Shown here: one piece after another, positions 7,906 to 15,996 of the stretch | Layout: every line of letters starts with the position of its first letter | How positions within the stretch are numbered: position 1 is the stretch's first letter | Assembly (NCBI RefSeq): GCF_009497655.1 | Contig: NZ_CP023318.1 | Span: forward strand, 1-64,000 | Length of the DNA stretch: 64,000 bases | DNA from: Priestia megaterium | GTDB lineage: Bacteria > Bacillota > Bacilli > Bacillales > Bacillaceae_H | Direction of reading: 5' to 3' | Translations under genes and position numbers: made by a program | Notes under the pieces: model-generated | Databases searched by the model: none | What the model saw: the letters and a program-made list of their open reading frames with translations, nothing else | Told to the model about the DNA's origin: nothing

Positions 7906-8502
7906 ATGAAACCTAAGGAACTTCTTAAAATTTATATTGAAACTGAATTAGTCGACATATTAGAGCCTTTAGGGTTCAAGTATGCTAAAAGTGGGCCAAA
8001 ATTCTCTAGAAAAACAGGACCGTTCACCTTGAGCGTTAGTTTTTGTATTAGTAAGTATAGTTCGGAGGATTATTGCATTTTTTGGAGTGAATGGAGTATT
8101 TCATCTAAAGACTATAAAAAGTGGTATAAGAAAATATGGAATACTGAATTAGTAAATGATGTGATTATTGGCAGTTCGGAGTGGAACATACCGAAGTGGT
8201 TAGAAAGTGAACATGATTATGTAGTTCTTTCTAATAGTGACGTAGATAAACAGGAGTTTAAAAGGTTTATTCATAATGTTTTGAACGTAGGAATTCCTTA
8301 TTATGAACAAGTCATAGATTGGAGTACTGCTGCTGATCTAGCTCTACAAGCACCTATCGTATTTTATGGGGAAGTATGTGATTTTTATATAATGGCTAAT
8401 CAAAAAGAGAAAGCAAAACAAATTCTCGATTATGCTTTAGAAAGAGCTACAGATGAAGATTATGAGGAATTAAAAGCAAGAATGGAAAAGTATTTTAATT
8501 AA
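7906..8502 (+). CDS. DUF4304-like protein, 198 aa
   Basis: The N-terminal half has the DUF4304 layout (LVDILEPLGFKYAKSGPKFSRKTG, then a beta-rich VSFCISKYSSEDYC-FWSEWSISS), and the C-terminal half is a helical TPR-like extension (AKQILDYALERATDEDYEELKARMEKYF). ATG 7906 is chosen because AAAGAGGA lies five bases upstream; an in-frame ATG at 7876 has no site. It is the second DUF4304-like gene of this region and is probably an immunity-type protein. The next gene begins 38 bases downstream. Confidence 0.55.
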   Translation: MKPKELLKIYIETELVDILEPLGFKYAKSGPKFSRKTGPFTLSVSFCISKYSSEDYCIFWSEWSISSKDYKKWYKKIWNTELVNDVIIGSSEWNIPKWLESEHDYVVLSNSDVDKQEFKRFIHNVLNVGIPYYEQVIDWSTAADLALQAPIVFYGEVCDFYIMANQKEKAKQILDYALERATDEDYEELKARMEKYFN

Positions 8503-8539
8503 AATTGACATTAAAGAAAAGCTAGAAATGGAGATCTTT

Positions 8540-8992
8540 ATGAAGAATACTCTTAGTTGTTCTGTAACGATTGATTTAGATGGTGGAGATGGAGAAATTA
8601 TTGTTTCAGATAGAAAACAAACATTGATCATTTCTATTGGACTTTCTGCTATAACATTGCGCAATTTCTTTTCTGACCTGAGTGATTTATATACATATAA
8701 GAAGACTAAATTTAAGTTAGAGCATTATGGAAGTGCTGATTATTATTTATTTGTTAGAGATTCAAACATAATAAGAATTGAGGAAGTAAGGAAACCTGGA
8801 GGCAGGGATATATATAAATTTAATCTTATGGACTTTTTCCTTATATTGGAGAAGGAATTCCAGCGATTCTTTGCGAAGTTGAGGAAAGATGGTGTTCTTC
8901 CCTTAAGCCAGGGTCAGGATAACTTTATGTACGCTGTAAATCAAGATGTTACGAATTCATTTGCTAGCTTCTCCAAAAACCTAAATAAATAA
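8540..8992 (+). CDS. Hypothetical protein, 150 aa
   Basis: A soluble protein beginning MKNTLSCSVTIDLDGGDGEIIV. The N-terminal half is beta-rich and is followed by FNLMDFFLILEKEFQRFFAKL. ATG 8540 has GGAG at optimal spacing, while an in-frame ATG 8528 overlaps that site. No family is recognised. It closes the immunity-like run and is followed by a terminator at 9004. Confidence 0.5.
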   Translation: MKNTLSCSVTIDLDGGDGEIIVSDRKQTLIISIGLSAITLRNFFSDLSDLYTYKKTKFKLEHYGSADYYLFVRDSNIIRIEEVRKPGGRDIYKFNLMDFFLILEKEFQRFFAKLRKDGVLPLSQGQDNFMYAVNQDVTNSFASFSKNLNK

Positions 8993-9003
8993 TTGATATA
9001 TAG

Positions 9004-9041
9004 AAAAACTCTAGAGTGTAAACTCAAGAGTTTTTTTTATT
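9004..9041 (+). terminator. Terminator
   Basis: AAAAACTCT pairs with AGAGTTTTT and is followed by more T. Confidence 0.65.
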
Positions 9042-9147
9042 AGTTAAACTTATTACGTTAAGTAAATACTAAAGTATTTTATTAAAATAATTAGTTTTAT
9101 CATTTACACTAGATGACGACAAATTGAGCCTTTTTCTATAACTCTCT

Positions 9148-9179
9148 ACAGTCTAAAAAGGTACACCTTTTTAGACTGT
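9148..9179. promoter_or_regulatory. Resolution site subsite I (predicted crossover site)
   Basis: A perfect 15-bp inverted repeat, ACAGTCTAAAAAGGT and ACCTTTTTAGACTGT, is separated by exactly two bases (AC). A two-base centre is what resolvase-type serine recombinases cleave, and the resolvase gene starts 134 bases downstream. Confidence 0.7.
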
Positions 9180-9199
9180 GGAAAAAACAATGATATTCA

Positions 9200-9261
9200 G
9201 TCTATTTAATATTAAAAATAAATCTTTTTAGACGTCTTAAAATAAATAGATCTTTTTATAC
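9200..9261. promoter_or_regulatory. Resolution site subsites II and III (predicted)
   Basis: GTCTA at 9200 and TTTTTAGAC ending at 9233 form a spaced inverted pair; GTCTTAAAA at 9234 and TCTTTTTATAC ending about 9261 form another. They repeat the arm sequence of subsite I, as expected for a three-subsite res region that also holds the resolvase promoter. Confidence 0.55.
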
Positions 9262-9312
9262 ATTTTTGTCCTATACTTAAATTATCTATTATAAACAAGG
9301 ATGGTTTTCACA

Positions 9313-9918
9313 ATGGGAATTAATTTTGGATATATTCGTGTAAGTACAAATGAACAAAACTTAGATAGACAGTTAGAAGCAATAAAACCTTATTTAACAG
9401 ATGAAAAATATCTATACAGTGATAAGGCGAGTGGGAAGGACATGGAGCGCGACGGCTTTCAAAATATGCTTAAAGCAATGAGAGAGGGCGACACATTGTA
9501 TATTAAATCCATTGATCGTCTAGGCCGGAATAAAGCACAAATAAAAAAATATTTAGAGCAGTTTAAAAAAGAAGGAATCCGAATCAAAATTATTGATTTA
9601 CCTACGACTATGCAAGAGGTACCAGAAGGTCAAGAGTGGGTTATAGACATGATTAATAACATCATTATAGAGGTTTATACATCTATGGCGGAACAAGAGC
9701 GAGCAACCATCTTACAGCGCCAACGAGAAGGCATAGCCGTTGCTAAAGCAAAAGGTAAACATCTGGGGCGTCCCATCATTACTTTTCCTAAAGAGTGGGA
9801 TAGGTTGTATAAAGAATGGCAGTCTGGAACAATCACGGCTGTCGCATTTATGAAGGAAATAGGAATGAAAAAAGCGACGTTTTACAATAAGGTAAAAGCT
9901 TATGAGGCAAGGAAGTAA
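9313..9918 (+). CDS. Serine recombinase, resolvase/invertase family
   Basis: A 201-aa protein. The catalytic domain has FGYIRVSTNEQNLDRQ (nucleophile Ser at about residue 10), SGKDMERDGFQNML, IKSIDRLGRN (the conserved DRLGR), and the long E helix with MAEQERATILQRQREGI. The C-terminal HTH has GRPIITFPKEW, TAVAFMKEIGMKKATFYNKVK. ATG 9313 is chosen because AAGGATGG ends eight bases before; ATG 9301 overlaps that site. Such plasmid-borne enzymes resolve multimers at a nearby res site, and one is visible just upstream. No transposase accompanies it. Confidence 0.9.
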   Translation: MGINFGYIRVSTNEQNLDRQLEAIKPYLTDEKYLYSDKASGKDMERDGFQNMLKAMREGDTLYIKSIDRLGRNKAQIKKYLEQFKKEGIRIKIIDLPTTMQEVPEGQEWVIDMINNIIIEVYTSMAEQERATILQRQREGIAVAKAKGKHLGRPIITFPKEWDRLYKEWQSGTITAVAFMKEIGMKKATFYNKVKAYEARK

Positions 9919-9978
9919 TTATGCAGGGAAGAAATGTTAGATTTAAGAAAGAGAGGTATCTTTCTATAAAGTCGTGAG

Positions 9979-10014
9979 AAAAACCAGCCTTTAGGGACTT
10001 AAGGGTTGGTTTTT
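9979..10014 (+). terminator. Terminator of the resolvase gene
   Basis: AAAAACCAGCC pairs with GGGTTGGTTTTT. The rest of the gap to 10376 holds another hairpin at 10165-10190 and a GTTAACATTCTCCC sequence at about 10222 that recurs inverted near 180. Confidence 0.65.
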
Positions 10015-10164
10015 CTGTTTTATATTATTTTGTAATTAAAGAATTAAATGACATGATTTTCTTTTTAATACATGTTATGGTTTTATTAGAAATCGACTTT
10101 CTAATAATCTTCCTTACAACAATCTATTAGGTGGCTTACCTACTGCTTAAATTTAAAACGAAAA

Positions 10165-10190
10165 AAGACTTTCTCAAATAAGAAAGTCTT
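10165..10190. terminator. 10-bp hairpin
   Basis: AAGACTTTCT and AGAAAGTCTT pair perfectly around a 6-nt loop. The gene it serves is unclear. Confidence 0.5.
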
Positions 10191-10376
10191 CTCCTAGTCT
10201 GAATGAATGTACTTGATTAAGGTTAACATTCTCCCTTATTATACGGATTTTCCAGGTGTCTGTCACCTAGAAAACGCCACATTTATTTAGCTTCTTATCA
10301 TACAGATAATCAGCAAGGCAACAAATAAAATATCGTTAAAGTCTTCATGAAAAAAATGATGATTTGGAGGATTGTA

Positions 10377-10691
10377 ATGACTATTTTAAGAGGAACAAAG
10401 GATAATTTTTTCTCACTGATTAAAGAAGGTATAACCTTAGCTTATTTTTCTAACCCCCAGACAGAAGAGTGCCAAACAACTCGAGCAAACTTAGAATCTA
10501 TAGAGAAGAATATTAAAAAAGATATTAAGTTCGTAGAAATTAATGTGAATGAAGAAAAAAAGGTAGTCGACAAATTCCCAGTCGACATATTCCCGACCCT
10601 TATCTTGTTTAAAAATGGAAAAATACTGAAAAGTAAAATTGGAGGACAGCCCAGATCCCAGCTAACACAGTTTATAAGTCCTTTCAACTAA
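10377..10691 (+). CDS. Thioredoxin-like protein without the CxxC pair
   Basis: A 104-aa protein with a thioredoxin fold pattern: ITLAYFSNPQTEECQTTR where the WCxxC active site should be, KFVEINVNEEKKVVDKFPVDIFPTLILFKNGK (the conserved cis-Pro in IFPT) and a C-terminal helix. Only one Cys remains in the active-site loop (NPQTEEC), so dithiol redox activity is unlikely. ATG 10377 has TTGGAGG seven bases upstream. It is monocistronic. It may be a monothiol or binding variant. Confidence 0.7.
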   Translation: MTILRGTKDNFFSLIKEGITLAYFSNPQTEECQTTRANLESIEKNIKKDIKFVEINVNEEKKVVDKFPVDIFPTLILFKNGKILKSKIGGQPRSQLTQFISPFN

Positions 10692-10765
10692 ATATTTCAC
10701 TTTTAATATGTATGTATATCAATCAAGTTAAGTGATTTTTCTTTAAAAGTTTGTTATCATATATC

Positions 10766-10881
10766 TCGAAGAAACTCATTTCCGGTGAGATAATTTCTTC
10801 GAAATCACATAACATGTATTTATCTCTAAGGGTATTAAGGTAATATCTTTTGGATAAACTACTTACAATGCCGAAAGGCAT
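10766..10881 (+). ncRNA. Candidate structured leader or small RNA
   Basis: TCGAAGAAA and TTTCTTCGA close a stem (10766-10802) around an inner CTCA/TGAG hairpin. Further on, AATGCC-GAAA-GGCATT forms a tetraloop hairpin (10867-10882), followed by an intrinsic terminator at 10907. There is no reading frame in this 485-base gap and the ProP-type gene starts 230 bases after the terminator. I do not recognise a riboswitch class; a small RNA or attenuated leader are both possible. Confidence 0.35.
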
Positions 10882-10906
10882 TGACTTTCCTATTCTATTT
10901 TAGGTG

Positions 10907-10946
10907 AAAAAAGCTACTGTTGGTGGAGTCAGTCAGTAGCTTTTTT
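10907..10946 (+). terminator. Strong intrinsic terminator upstream of the ProP-type gene
   Basis: AAAAAAGCTACTG pairs with CAGTAGCTTTTTT around a 14-nt loop and ends in a T run. Confidence 0.8.
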
Positions 10947-11176
10947 CTGTTTCTTTTATCTTTTATCTTTTCCTCACTATTTGCCTCCTAACCAAAGTTG
11001 AACATAATATATGGCACATACATCATGATTTTTTTCTTAGACGTGAATATTCTTCTCTCTTCCATCTAAAAATAATGAATATTCATAAGGTTTTGGATGT
11101 CTAATAAACTAAGTCTTTAGTTTGACTTTTATCCTTGTTCTTGTATAGTCTTATATCTTGGAGGTGACGTGATGAA

Positions 11177-12592
11177 ATGAAGTTTAACAAGAAAAAAATT
11201 AACGTCGTAGATATTGATAAAGCTAAAAAAAGCGTCTTTGCTACAGGGGTAGGAAACGCGATGGAATGGTTTGACTTTGGTTTGTATTCATATTTAGCTG
11301 TTATCATTAGTCAAAACTTTTTTAGCGCAGTTCAAAATGATCAACTCAAATTAATGTTCACATTTGCCACATTTGCCATTGCCTTCTTAATGCGTCCACT
11401 AGGCGGTATTATATTCGGTAAAATTGGAGACAAGTTAGGACGAAAAGTCGTTTTAACCACTACAATTATTTTAATGGCTTTTTCCACATTACTCATCGGA
11501 TTATTACCTACATATGATCAAATCGGTGTATGGGCACCTATCCTTCTATTAATTGCACGAATCATTCAAGGTTTTTCAACTGGTGGTGAATATGCTGGTG
11601 CGATGGTGTATATTGCAGAATCATCTCCAGATAATAAGCGTAATATGCTTGGAAGTGGATTAGAAATTGGTACACTTGTTGGTTATATTCTTGCTTCACT
11701 ACTCGCTAGCTTACTGTTTATTCTTCTATCAGATAAACAGATGGCCTCATGGGGCTGGAGAATTCCCTTCTTACTCGGGTTACCTTTAGGACTAATTGGT
11801 TTTTATTTACGAAGTAGTTTAGGGGAAACACCTATTTTTGAAAATGAAATCTCGAATTCTGAAGATGAAATTGAAGAGGAAAGCTTCCTCTCTATTTTAA
11901 AAAATCACAAAAAAGATGTGTTTGTTTGTTTTGTAGCTGTAGCTTTCTTTAACATTACAAACTATATGTTATTATCATACATGCCATCTTACTTAAATGA
12001 AATCATTGGTTTATCAAACACAGTGGGTACGGTATTAATTACGGCCATTATGATTATCATGGTGCCACTTGCGCTTATGTTTGGAAAGCTAAGTGATAAA
12101 ATTGGAAACAAGAAAGTTTTCTTAATTGGTTTAGGTGGGTTAAGCTTACTGTCAGCTTTTTCGTTCTATTTAATCAATTTAAACGGTTTAATCTTTGTTT
12201 CAATTGGTATTCTTATTCTAGGTATTTTCCTTGCTACGTATGAAGGGACAATGCCAGGAACACTGCCAACGATGTTCTATACAGATATTCGCTACCGAAC
12301 ATTAGCAATTACGTTTAACGTTTCAGTTTCTATCTTTGGTGGAACGACGCCATTAGTTGCAACATGGTTAGTTCACGCAACAGGCAACCACTTAGCTCCA
12401 GCGTTCTATTTAACCATTGTGAGCATCATCGGATTTTTCGTGATTTTGTTCCTGTTTGCGAACACGGCAGGAAAATCACTCAAAGGTTCATATCCAACAG
12501 TTTCCTCTAAGAATGAGTACAATGAAGCAGTTGAAAATCCAAAAGATTCATTATGGTGGCACACAGAACAAACTAAAAAAACAACCGAATAA
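11177..12592 (+). CDS. proP: MFS symporter of the ProP (osmoprotectant/proline) type
   Basis: A 471-aa protein with 12 predicted membrane helices. Metabolite:H+ symporter family motifs are present: [16 protein letters not shown] in helix 1, [11 protein letters not shown] (motif A) in loop 2-3, [16 protein letters not shown] in helix 4 and [10 protein letters not shown] in loop 8-9. The C-terminal tail ([13 protein letters not shown]) resembles Gram-positive ProP proteins, which import proline or glycine betaine with protons. ATG 11177 follows GGAGGTGA at nine bases. A possible structured leader lies upstream and a perfect terminator downstream. Substrate is inferred from family resemblance. 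Confidence 0.82.
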   Translation: MKFNKKKINVVDIDKAKKSVFATGVGNAMEWFDFGLYSYLAVIISQNFFSAVQNDQLKLMFTFATFAIAFLMRPLGGIIFGKIGDKLGRKVVLTTTIILMAFSTLLIGLLPTYDQIGVWAPILLLIARIIQGFSTGGEYAGAMVYIAESSPDNKRNMLGSGLEIGTLVGYILASLLASLLFILLSDKQMASWGWRIPFLLGLPLGLIGFYLRSSLGETPIFENEISNSEDEIEEESFLSILKNHKKDVFVCFVAVAFFNITNYMLLSYMPSYLNEIIGLSNTVGTVLITAIMIIMVPLALMFGKLSDKIGNKKVFLIGLGGLSLLSAFSFYLINLNGLIFVSIGILILGIFLATYEGTMPGTLPTMFYTDIRYRTLAITFNVSVSIFGGTTPLVATWLVHATGNHLAPAFYLTIVSIIGFFVILFLFANTAGKSLKGSYPTVSSKNEYNEAVENPKDSLWWHTEQTKKTTE

Positions 12593-12651
12593 AATTGAAG
12601 TGTCTTTCTAAACTATGTTACAATTTAGATGACAAAAGACAAGCTTTAAAT

Positions 12652-12690
12652 AAAAATCTACCTAATTTGCAACCATTAGGTAGATTTTTT
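12652..12690 (+). terminator. Terminator of the ProP-type gene
   Basis: AAAAATCTACCTAAT pairs perfectly with ATTAGGTAGATTTTT. From here to 13169 I see only AT-rich DNA. Confidence 0.85.
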
Positions 12691-13169
12691 ATTGTTGAAT
12701 TCATTTCTTTCATCCTGACTTCTCTTTTTCTTATTACCTCATGTATCCTCTATATAGAGTTAGTTTATATGAATTTGATTATGTTCAGTTTAAATTCTGT
12801 CACATCATTAAGTAAATCTAAACACATTTCATTAAAATTAACGTTATTATTTACATACCTTGTAGAAAAACTGCGTATTTGTCGTCAGTTAGTGTAAATG
12901 ATACAACTAAGATTTTTATAAGTTAGTTTATCTATTTACTTTTATAAATAAAATACATTATTTTTGTATTCCTACTTAAAAATATCTAGTTAAAGACATT
13001 GTAAGATTAAATATTTCACTATTTTCCTGTTAGGATAATATAAACAAATCAATGTCTTGAAAGAAAAGTAGAAGATAGATTAGTTATAATAAAAAGCTTA
13101 ATTATTTACTTCTCATTAATATTGATCCTTGTTACGTATTCTCAATAAGTATTATAGTGCTTTATTTCG

Positions 13170-13198
13170 TTGTGAAAGAAACAAAAACTCGTTATACT
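13170..13198 (+). promoter_or_regulatory. Promoter of the MarR gene
   Basis: TTGTGA, 17 bases, TATACT. The -10 sits inside TATACTGTATAC, a near-palindrome that could be an operator. Confidence 0.5.
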
Positions 13199-13223
13199 GT
13201 ATACAAATTAGGGAGGAGTTAGT

Positions 13224-13670
13224 ATGGATAAAAGGCAGCAGTTAATGAGTGAACTTATGGATTTGTGTAATGAAATAATCTGGCGTAATAAACCGGAAGT
13301 AGAATTGGCTTTAAAGGACTATAAGTTGAGTGAAATAGAATTAATCGAAAATATTGCTTTAATCCCAAATGCAAATGTAACAAAGCTTGCAGCTGCAAGC
13401 TACATGACTCGAGGTGCTATAAGTAAGCTTACTAAGAAGCTAATAGCTAAAAATATGATTGAGAGTTATCAAAGTGTTGAAAATAAAAAGGAAATATATT
13501 TTCGCCTAACAACCAATGGACAAAAAATAAATGATGTCCATCAAGAATTACACCAATCTTTTCTTGAACGTGATAAAGAAGTATTTAAGTACATGACCGA
13601 TGAGGAATTTGACACTATTTTTCGTTTCATTGGTCGATATAGACATCATTTGAAAAATATCACTGAGTAA
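13224..13670 (+). CDS. MarR family transcriptional regulator
   Basis: A 148-aa winged-helix protein: NVTKLAAASYMTRGAISKLTKKLIAKNMIES is the DNA-binding helix-turn-helix (about residues 52-82), ENKKEIYFRLTTNGQKIND is the wing, and flanking helices form the dimer interface. ATG 13224 follows AGGGAGGAG. It is directly upstream of an MFS efflux gene in the same orientation, and two perfect palindromes lie between them, so it very probably represses that gene (and perhaps itself) until a ligand releases it. The ligand is unknown. Confidence 0.88.
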   Translation: MDKRQQLMSELMDLCNEIIWRNKPEVELALKDYKLSEIELIENIALIPNANVTKLAAASYMTRGAISKLTKKLIAKNMIESYQSVENKKEIYFRLTTNGQKINDVHQELHQSFLERDKEVFKYMTDEEFDTIFRFIGRYRHHLKNITE

Positions 13671-13688
13671 GTGGTGTTTTTTTATGTT

Positions 13689-13718
13689 GTTTTATTGTTG
13701 ACAAGGAAACAATAAAAC
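13689..13718. promoter_or_regulatory. Predicted MarR operator overlapping the efflux promoter
   Basis: A perfect 11-bp inverted repeat, GTTTTATTGTT and AACAATAAAAC, with an 8-bp centre. It covers TTGACA (13698-13703), the -35 of a TTGACA-17-TAAACT promoter whose -10 is at 13721-13726, so a bound dimer would block polymerase. Confidence 0.7.
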
Positions 13719-13731
13719 AATAAACTTGTAT

Positions 13732-13749
13732 TTGTTTCCTTAGAAACAA
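13732..13749. promoter_or_regulatory. Second predicted operator
   Basis: TTGTTTC-CTTA-GAAACAA, a perfect 7-bp inverted repeat just downstream of the predicted transcription start. It shares TTGTTT with the first palindrome. Confidence 0.5.
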
Positions 13750-13770
13750 TAAAGTCAAAGGAGAACTATT

Positions 13771-14970
13771 ATGCATACTTCAATAAATAAACATGCCCTA
13801 ACGTTTGGGCTTATCACGGTCTTCTTAACGGGTCTTGGATTGACTATAGTTAGCCCTGTTTTACCTTTTTTAGTAAGGACTTATACTAGTAGTCCCAGCA
13901 GTCAGGCTACTGCAGTGACATTACTTACTTCTATATACGCTCTTTCTGTCTTCTTGGCTGCACCAGTCTTAGGTGCGTTAAGCGATAGATATGGTCGTCG
14001 TCCAGTATTAATTGTTAGTCTAATCGGCTCTGCCTTTGGTTATTTTATCTTTGGAATTGGAGGTGCACTTTGGATTCTCTTCATTGGCCGTATCATTGAA
14101 GGTTTGACAGGTGGTGAAATTTCAGCGATTTTTGCTTACTTTGCAGACATCACACCTTCAAACGAACGCACTAAGTACTTTGGTTGGATTAGTGCTGTTG
14201 TTGGGGTGGGCACTGCTTTGGGTCCTATCATTGGAGGTGCACTTGCGACTTTTGGAAACAGTGTTCCTATGTATGCTGGTACGGTTATTACATTACTCAA
14301 TGCCATATATGGCTATTTTTTTATGCCTGAGAGTCTTGAGAAGTCCAGACGCTCTTCCAGTATCTCTGTTAGACATCTTAATCCATTTATACAATTATCA
14401 AAGGTTTTTTCCTTTCACTCTGTAAAATGGCTGCTAATTGCCGGTTTTCTAATTTGGATTCCTAATGGATCATTACAAGCTATCTTCTCTCAGTTTTCAA
14501 TAGATACATTTGCATGGCAGCCTATATTGATTGGCCTGACATTTTCTATAATAGGTGTACTGGATATCTTTTCCCAAGCACTTATTATGCCACGACTACT
14601 CAAATCTTTGACGGATAAAAAAATTGCTCTATTAGGCATGATAAGTCAAATTATTGGTTTTATCCTTATTGCCATTTCAGCCGTTACAGCCTTTTCTCTA
14701 GTCTTTATCGTTGGGATGGTTTTCTTCGGACTCGGTGATTCAATCTTTGGGCCATCATTTAACGGGATGCTTTCAAAATCTGTTAGTGACAGTGAACAAG
14801 GTCAAATACTAGGGGGAGCTCAAAGTATTCAATCTCTAGCCCGATTTAGTGGACCTATCATTGGTGGTCAGCTGTATTCAATAGTTAGTCACACTACTCC
14901 AGCCATCATGGGTGTGGTAATGATTGGTATCTCTGCTCTCGTTTTATCCAAAAAGCATCGTTATATTTAA
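13771..14970 (+). CDS. MFS drug efflux transporter, TetA-like
   Basis: A 399-aa protein with 12 predicted membrane helices: motif A GALSDRYGRRPVLI in loop 2-3, LFIGRIIEGLTGGE in helix 4, and the antiporter motif C region GVGTALGPIIGG in helix 5. These mark the DHA1 drug:H+ antiporters; the overall pattern is close to tetracycline-type exporters, but substrate cannot be told from sequence alone. ATG 13771 follows AAAGGAGAAC. It is under the predicted control of the adjacent MarR regulator. A terminator follows at 14996. Confidence 0.85.
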   Translation: MHTSINKHALTFGLITVFLTGLGLTIVSPVLPFLVRTYTSSPSSQATAVTLLTSIYALSVFLAAPVLGALSDRYGRRPVLIVSLIGSAFGYFIFGIGGALWILFIGRIIEGLTGGEISAIFAYFADITPSNERTKYFGWISAVVGVGTALGPIIGGALATFGNSVPMYAGTVITLLNAIYGYFFMPESLEKSRRSSSISVRHLNPFIQLSKVFSFHSVKWLLIAGFLIWIPNGSLQAIFSQFSIDTFAWQPILIGLTFSIIGVLDIFSQALIMPRLLKSLTDKKIALLGMISQIIGFILIAISAVTAFSLVFIVGMVFFGLGDSIFGPSFNGMLSKSVSDSEQGQILGGAQSIQSLARFSGPIIGGQLYSIVSHTTPAIMGVVMIGISALVLSKKHRYI

Positions 14971-14995
14971 TAAAAAACAACCATTAAACAAGAAC

Positions 14996-15029
14996 AGAAG
15001 AACTGCCTTCACCGATGGCAGTTTTTTCT
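14996..15029 (+). terminator. Terminator of the efflux gene
   Basis: AGAAGAACTGCC pairs with GGCAGTTTTTTCT. Confidence 0.75.
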
Positions 15030-15038
15030 GTTTTATAA

Positions 15039-15086
15039 ATGTATACCTTATAAGCGTTTAGTTAACATAAAACCAATTACAGGAAC
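15039..15086 (+). repeat. Dispersed intergenic element, copy
   Basis: TGTATACCTTATAAGCG, then TTAGTTAACATAAAACC and TTACAGGAACC. It is followed immediately by the hairpin at 15088. Confidence 0.65.
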
Positions 15087-15087
15087 C

Positions 15088-15126
15088 AAAGGCCCATTAT
15101 TCTACAACATAGAAAAATGGGCCTTT
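15088..15126. terminator. Hairpin at the end of the 15.1-kb gene
   Basis: AAAGGCCCATT and AATGGGCCTTT form a perfect 11-bp stem. Confidence 0.6.
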
Positions 15127-15128
15127 AA

Positions 15129-15371
15129 TTACCTATAATTACTTTCTATAAGTTCTCCTAAATTATCCAAATCTTGACTGATATTTAAGATAATTAAGTA
15201 ATGCCATTCGCCTTTACGTTTCCCTAAATTGACTACTTGATGGACTTCAACTTGATCATTTTTATATTCTCTAGCTGCTTCACACATTTCCCACAACTTA
15301 CTGCCAAACTCTGTGTTATCCCAATTTCTTATTGTCAAATCGATATAAGACTGGCTCTTTTTTAAATTCAT
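15129..15371 (-). CDS. Hypothetical protein, 80 aa
   Basis: A small soluble protein. The start ATG 15371 is preceded by AGGGAGAGTGGG. Sequence features are LTIRNWDNTEFGSKLWEMC near the start and WHYLIILNISQDLDNLGELI near the end. No family is recognised. It is followed by a hairpin and a dispersed element, the same arrangement as the next gene upstream at 15503, suggesting separate small units on the minus strand. Confidence 0.5.
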   Translation of the reverse strand: MNLKKSQSYIDLTIRNWDNTEFGSKLWEMCEAAREYKNDQVEVHQVVNLGKRKGEWHYLIILNISQDLDNLGELIESNYR

Positions 15372-15413
15372 ATCCCACTCTCCCTATTACTAAAAATAAC
15401 ATTAAAGTAATAG

Positions 15414-15458
15414 TTCATGTAAAAAACTTAGTTACCATAATCACTCTTATCGGAAATT
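15414..15458 (+). repeat. Dispersed intergenic element, copy
   Basis: TCATGTAAAAAACT, then TAGTTACCATAATCACTC and TTATCGGAA. A hairpin follows at 15467. Confidence 0.6.
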
Positions 15459-15466
15459 TTAATTAT

Positions 15467-15504
15467 AAAACAAAGCCCCTGCTTATCAGCAAAGCCTTTG
15501 TTTT
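15467..15504 (-). terminator. Terminator of the 15.5-kb gene
   Basis: AAAACAAAG and CTTTGTTTT form the outer stem; the hairpin touches the stop codon at 15503. Confidence 0.6.
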
Positions 15505-15763
15505 ATTCGGCTGATTCTTTGATAAGATCAATAAATTCCATTGCATGAGATTGATCTTGTTTTATCATCTTTATTTTTTGAGGATCTAAAAGGATCCTTT
15601 TTATTTGTTTGTCCTTCCAAATTGTAGTGTTATAAGACGGAACCTTATACAACTCTTTAAACCACTCCTCCGTTGTTAACTCTTCAATAGCTAATCTTAA
15701 CTTAGAATAAGAAGTAGGCTTCATTAAAATGCCGTAAGATAGCAAATCTTTAAATTCATCCAT
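15503..15763 (-). CDS. Hypothetical protein, 86 aa
   Basis: A soluble, mostly helical protein starting MDEFKDLLSYGILMKP, with ELTTEEWFKELYKVPSYN and a Lys-rich centre. ATG 15763 follows TAGGGAAGGTGAC. No family is recognised. It is monocistronic with its own hairpin. Confidence 0.5.
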   Translation of the reverse strand: MDEFKDLLSYGILMKPTSYSKLRLAIEELTTEEWFKELYKVPSYNTTIWKDKQIKRILLDPQKIKMIKQDQSHAMEFIDLIKESAE

Positions 15764-15881
15764 CTTGTCACCTTCCCTATATTTAGACTTTATTAAATAC
15801 TGAAATTATAAATCACCATGTATATTAATCTATAAATATGGCCAAACTAATAACGTATTCCCCCTATTCTAATAAACTTGA

Positions 15882-15910
15882 AAAACCTTTGCCTGTATAG
15901 GAAAAGGTTT
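15882..15910 (-). terminator. Terminator of the FtsW-like / small membrane protein unit
   Basis: On the minus strand AAACCTTT and AAAGGTTT form the stem and a T run follows. It lies 87 bases after the 41-aa gene. Confidence 0.6.
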
Positions 15911-15996
15911 CTTTTTGTTAACTTAATTATGAAATTATAAATCGAACTTTCTTTTTTAATTTATTTTCCTTAAAATAGTTCAATTAGGCTAATAGG

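Noticed and set aside
9313-9918. Resolvase as part of a Tn3-family transposon
   Set aside because: No transposase gene and no 38-bp terminal repeats were found near it.
12595-12897. 100-codon frame after the ProP-type gene
   Set aside because: It runs through the perfect terminator at 12652-12690 and has no ribosome site.
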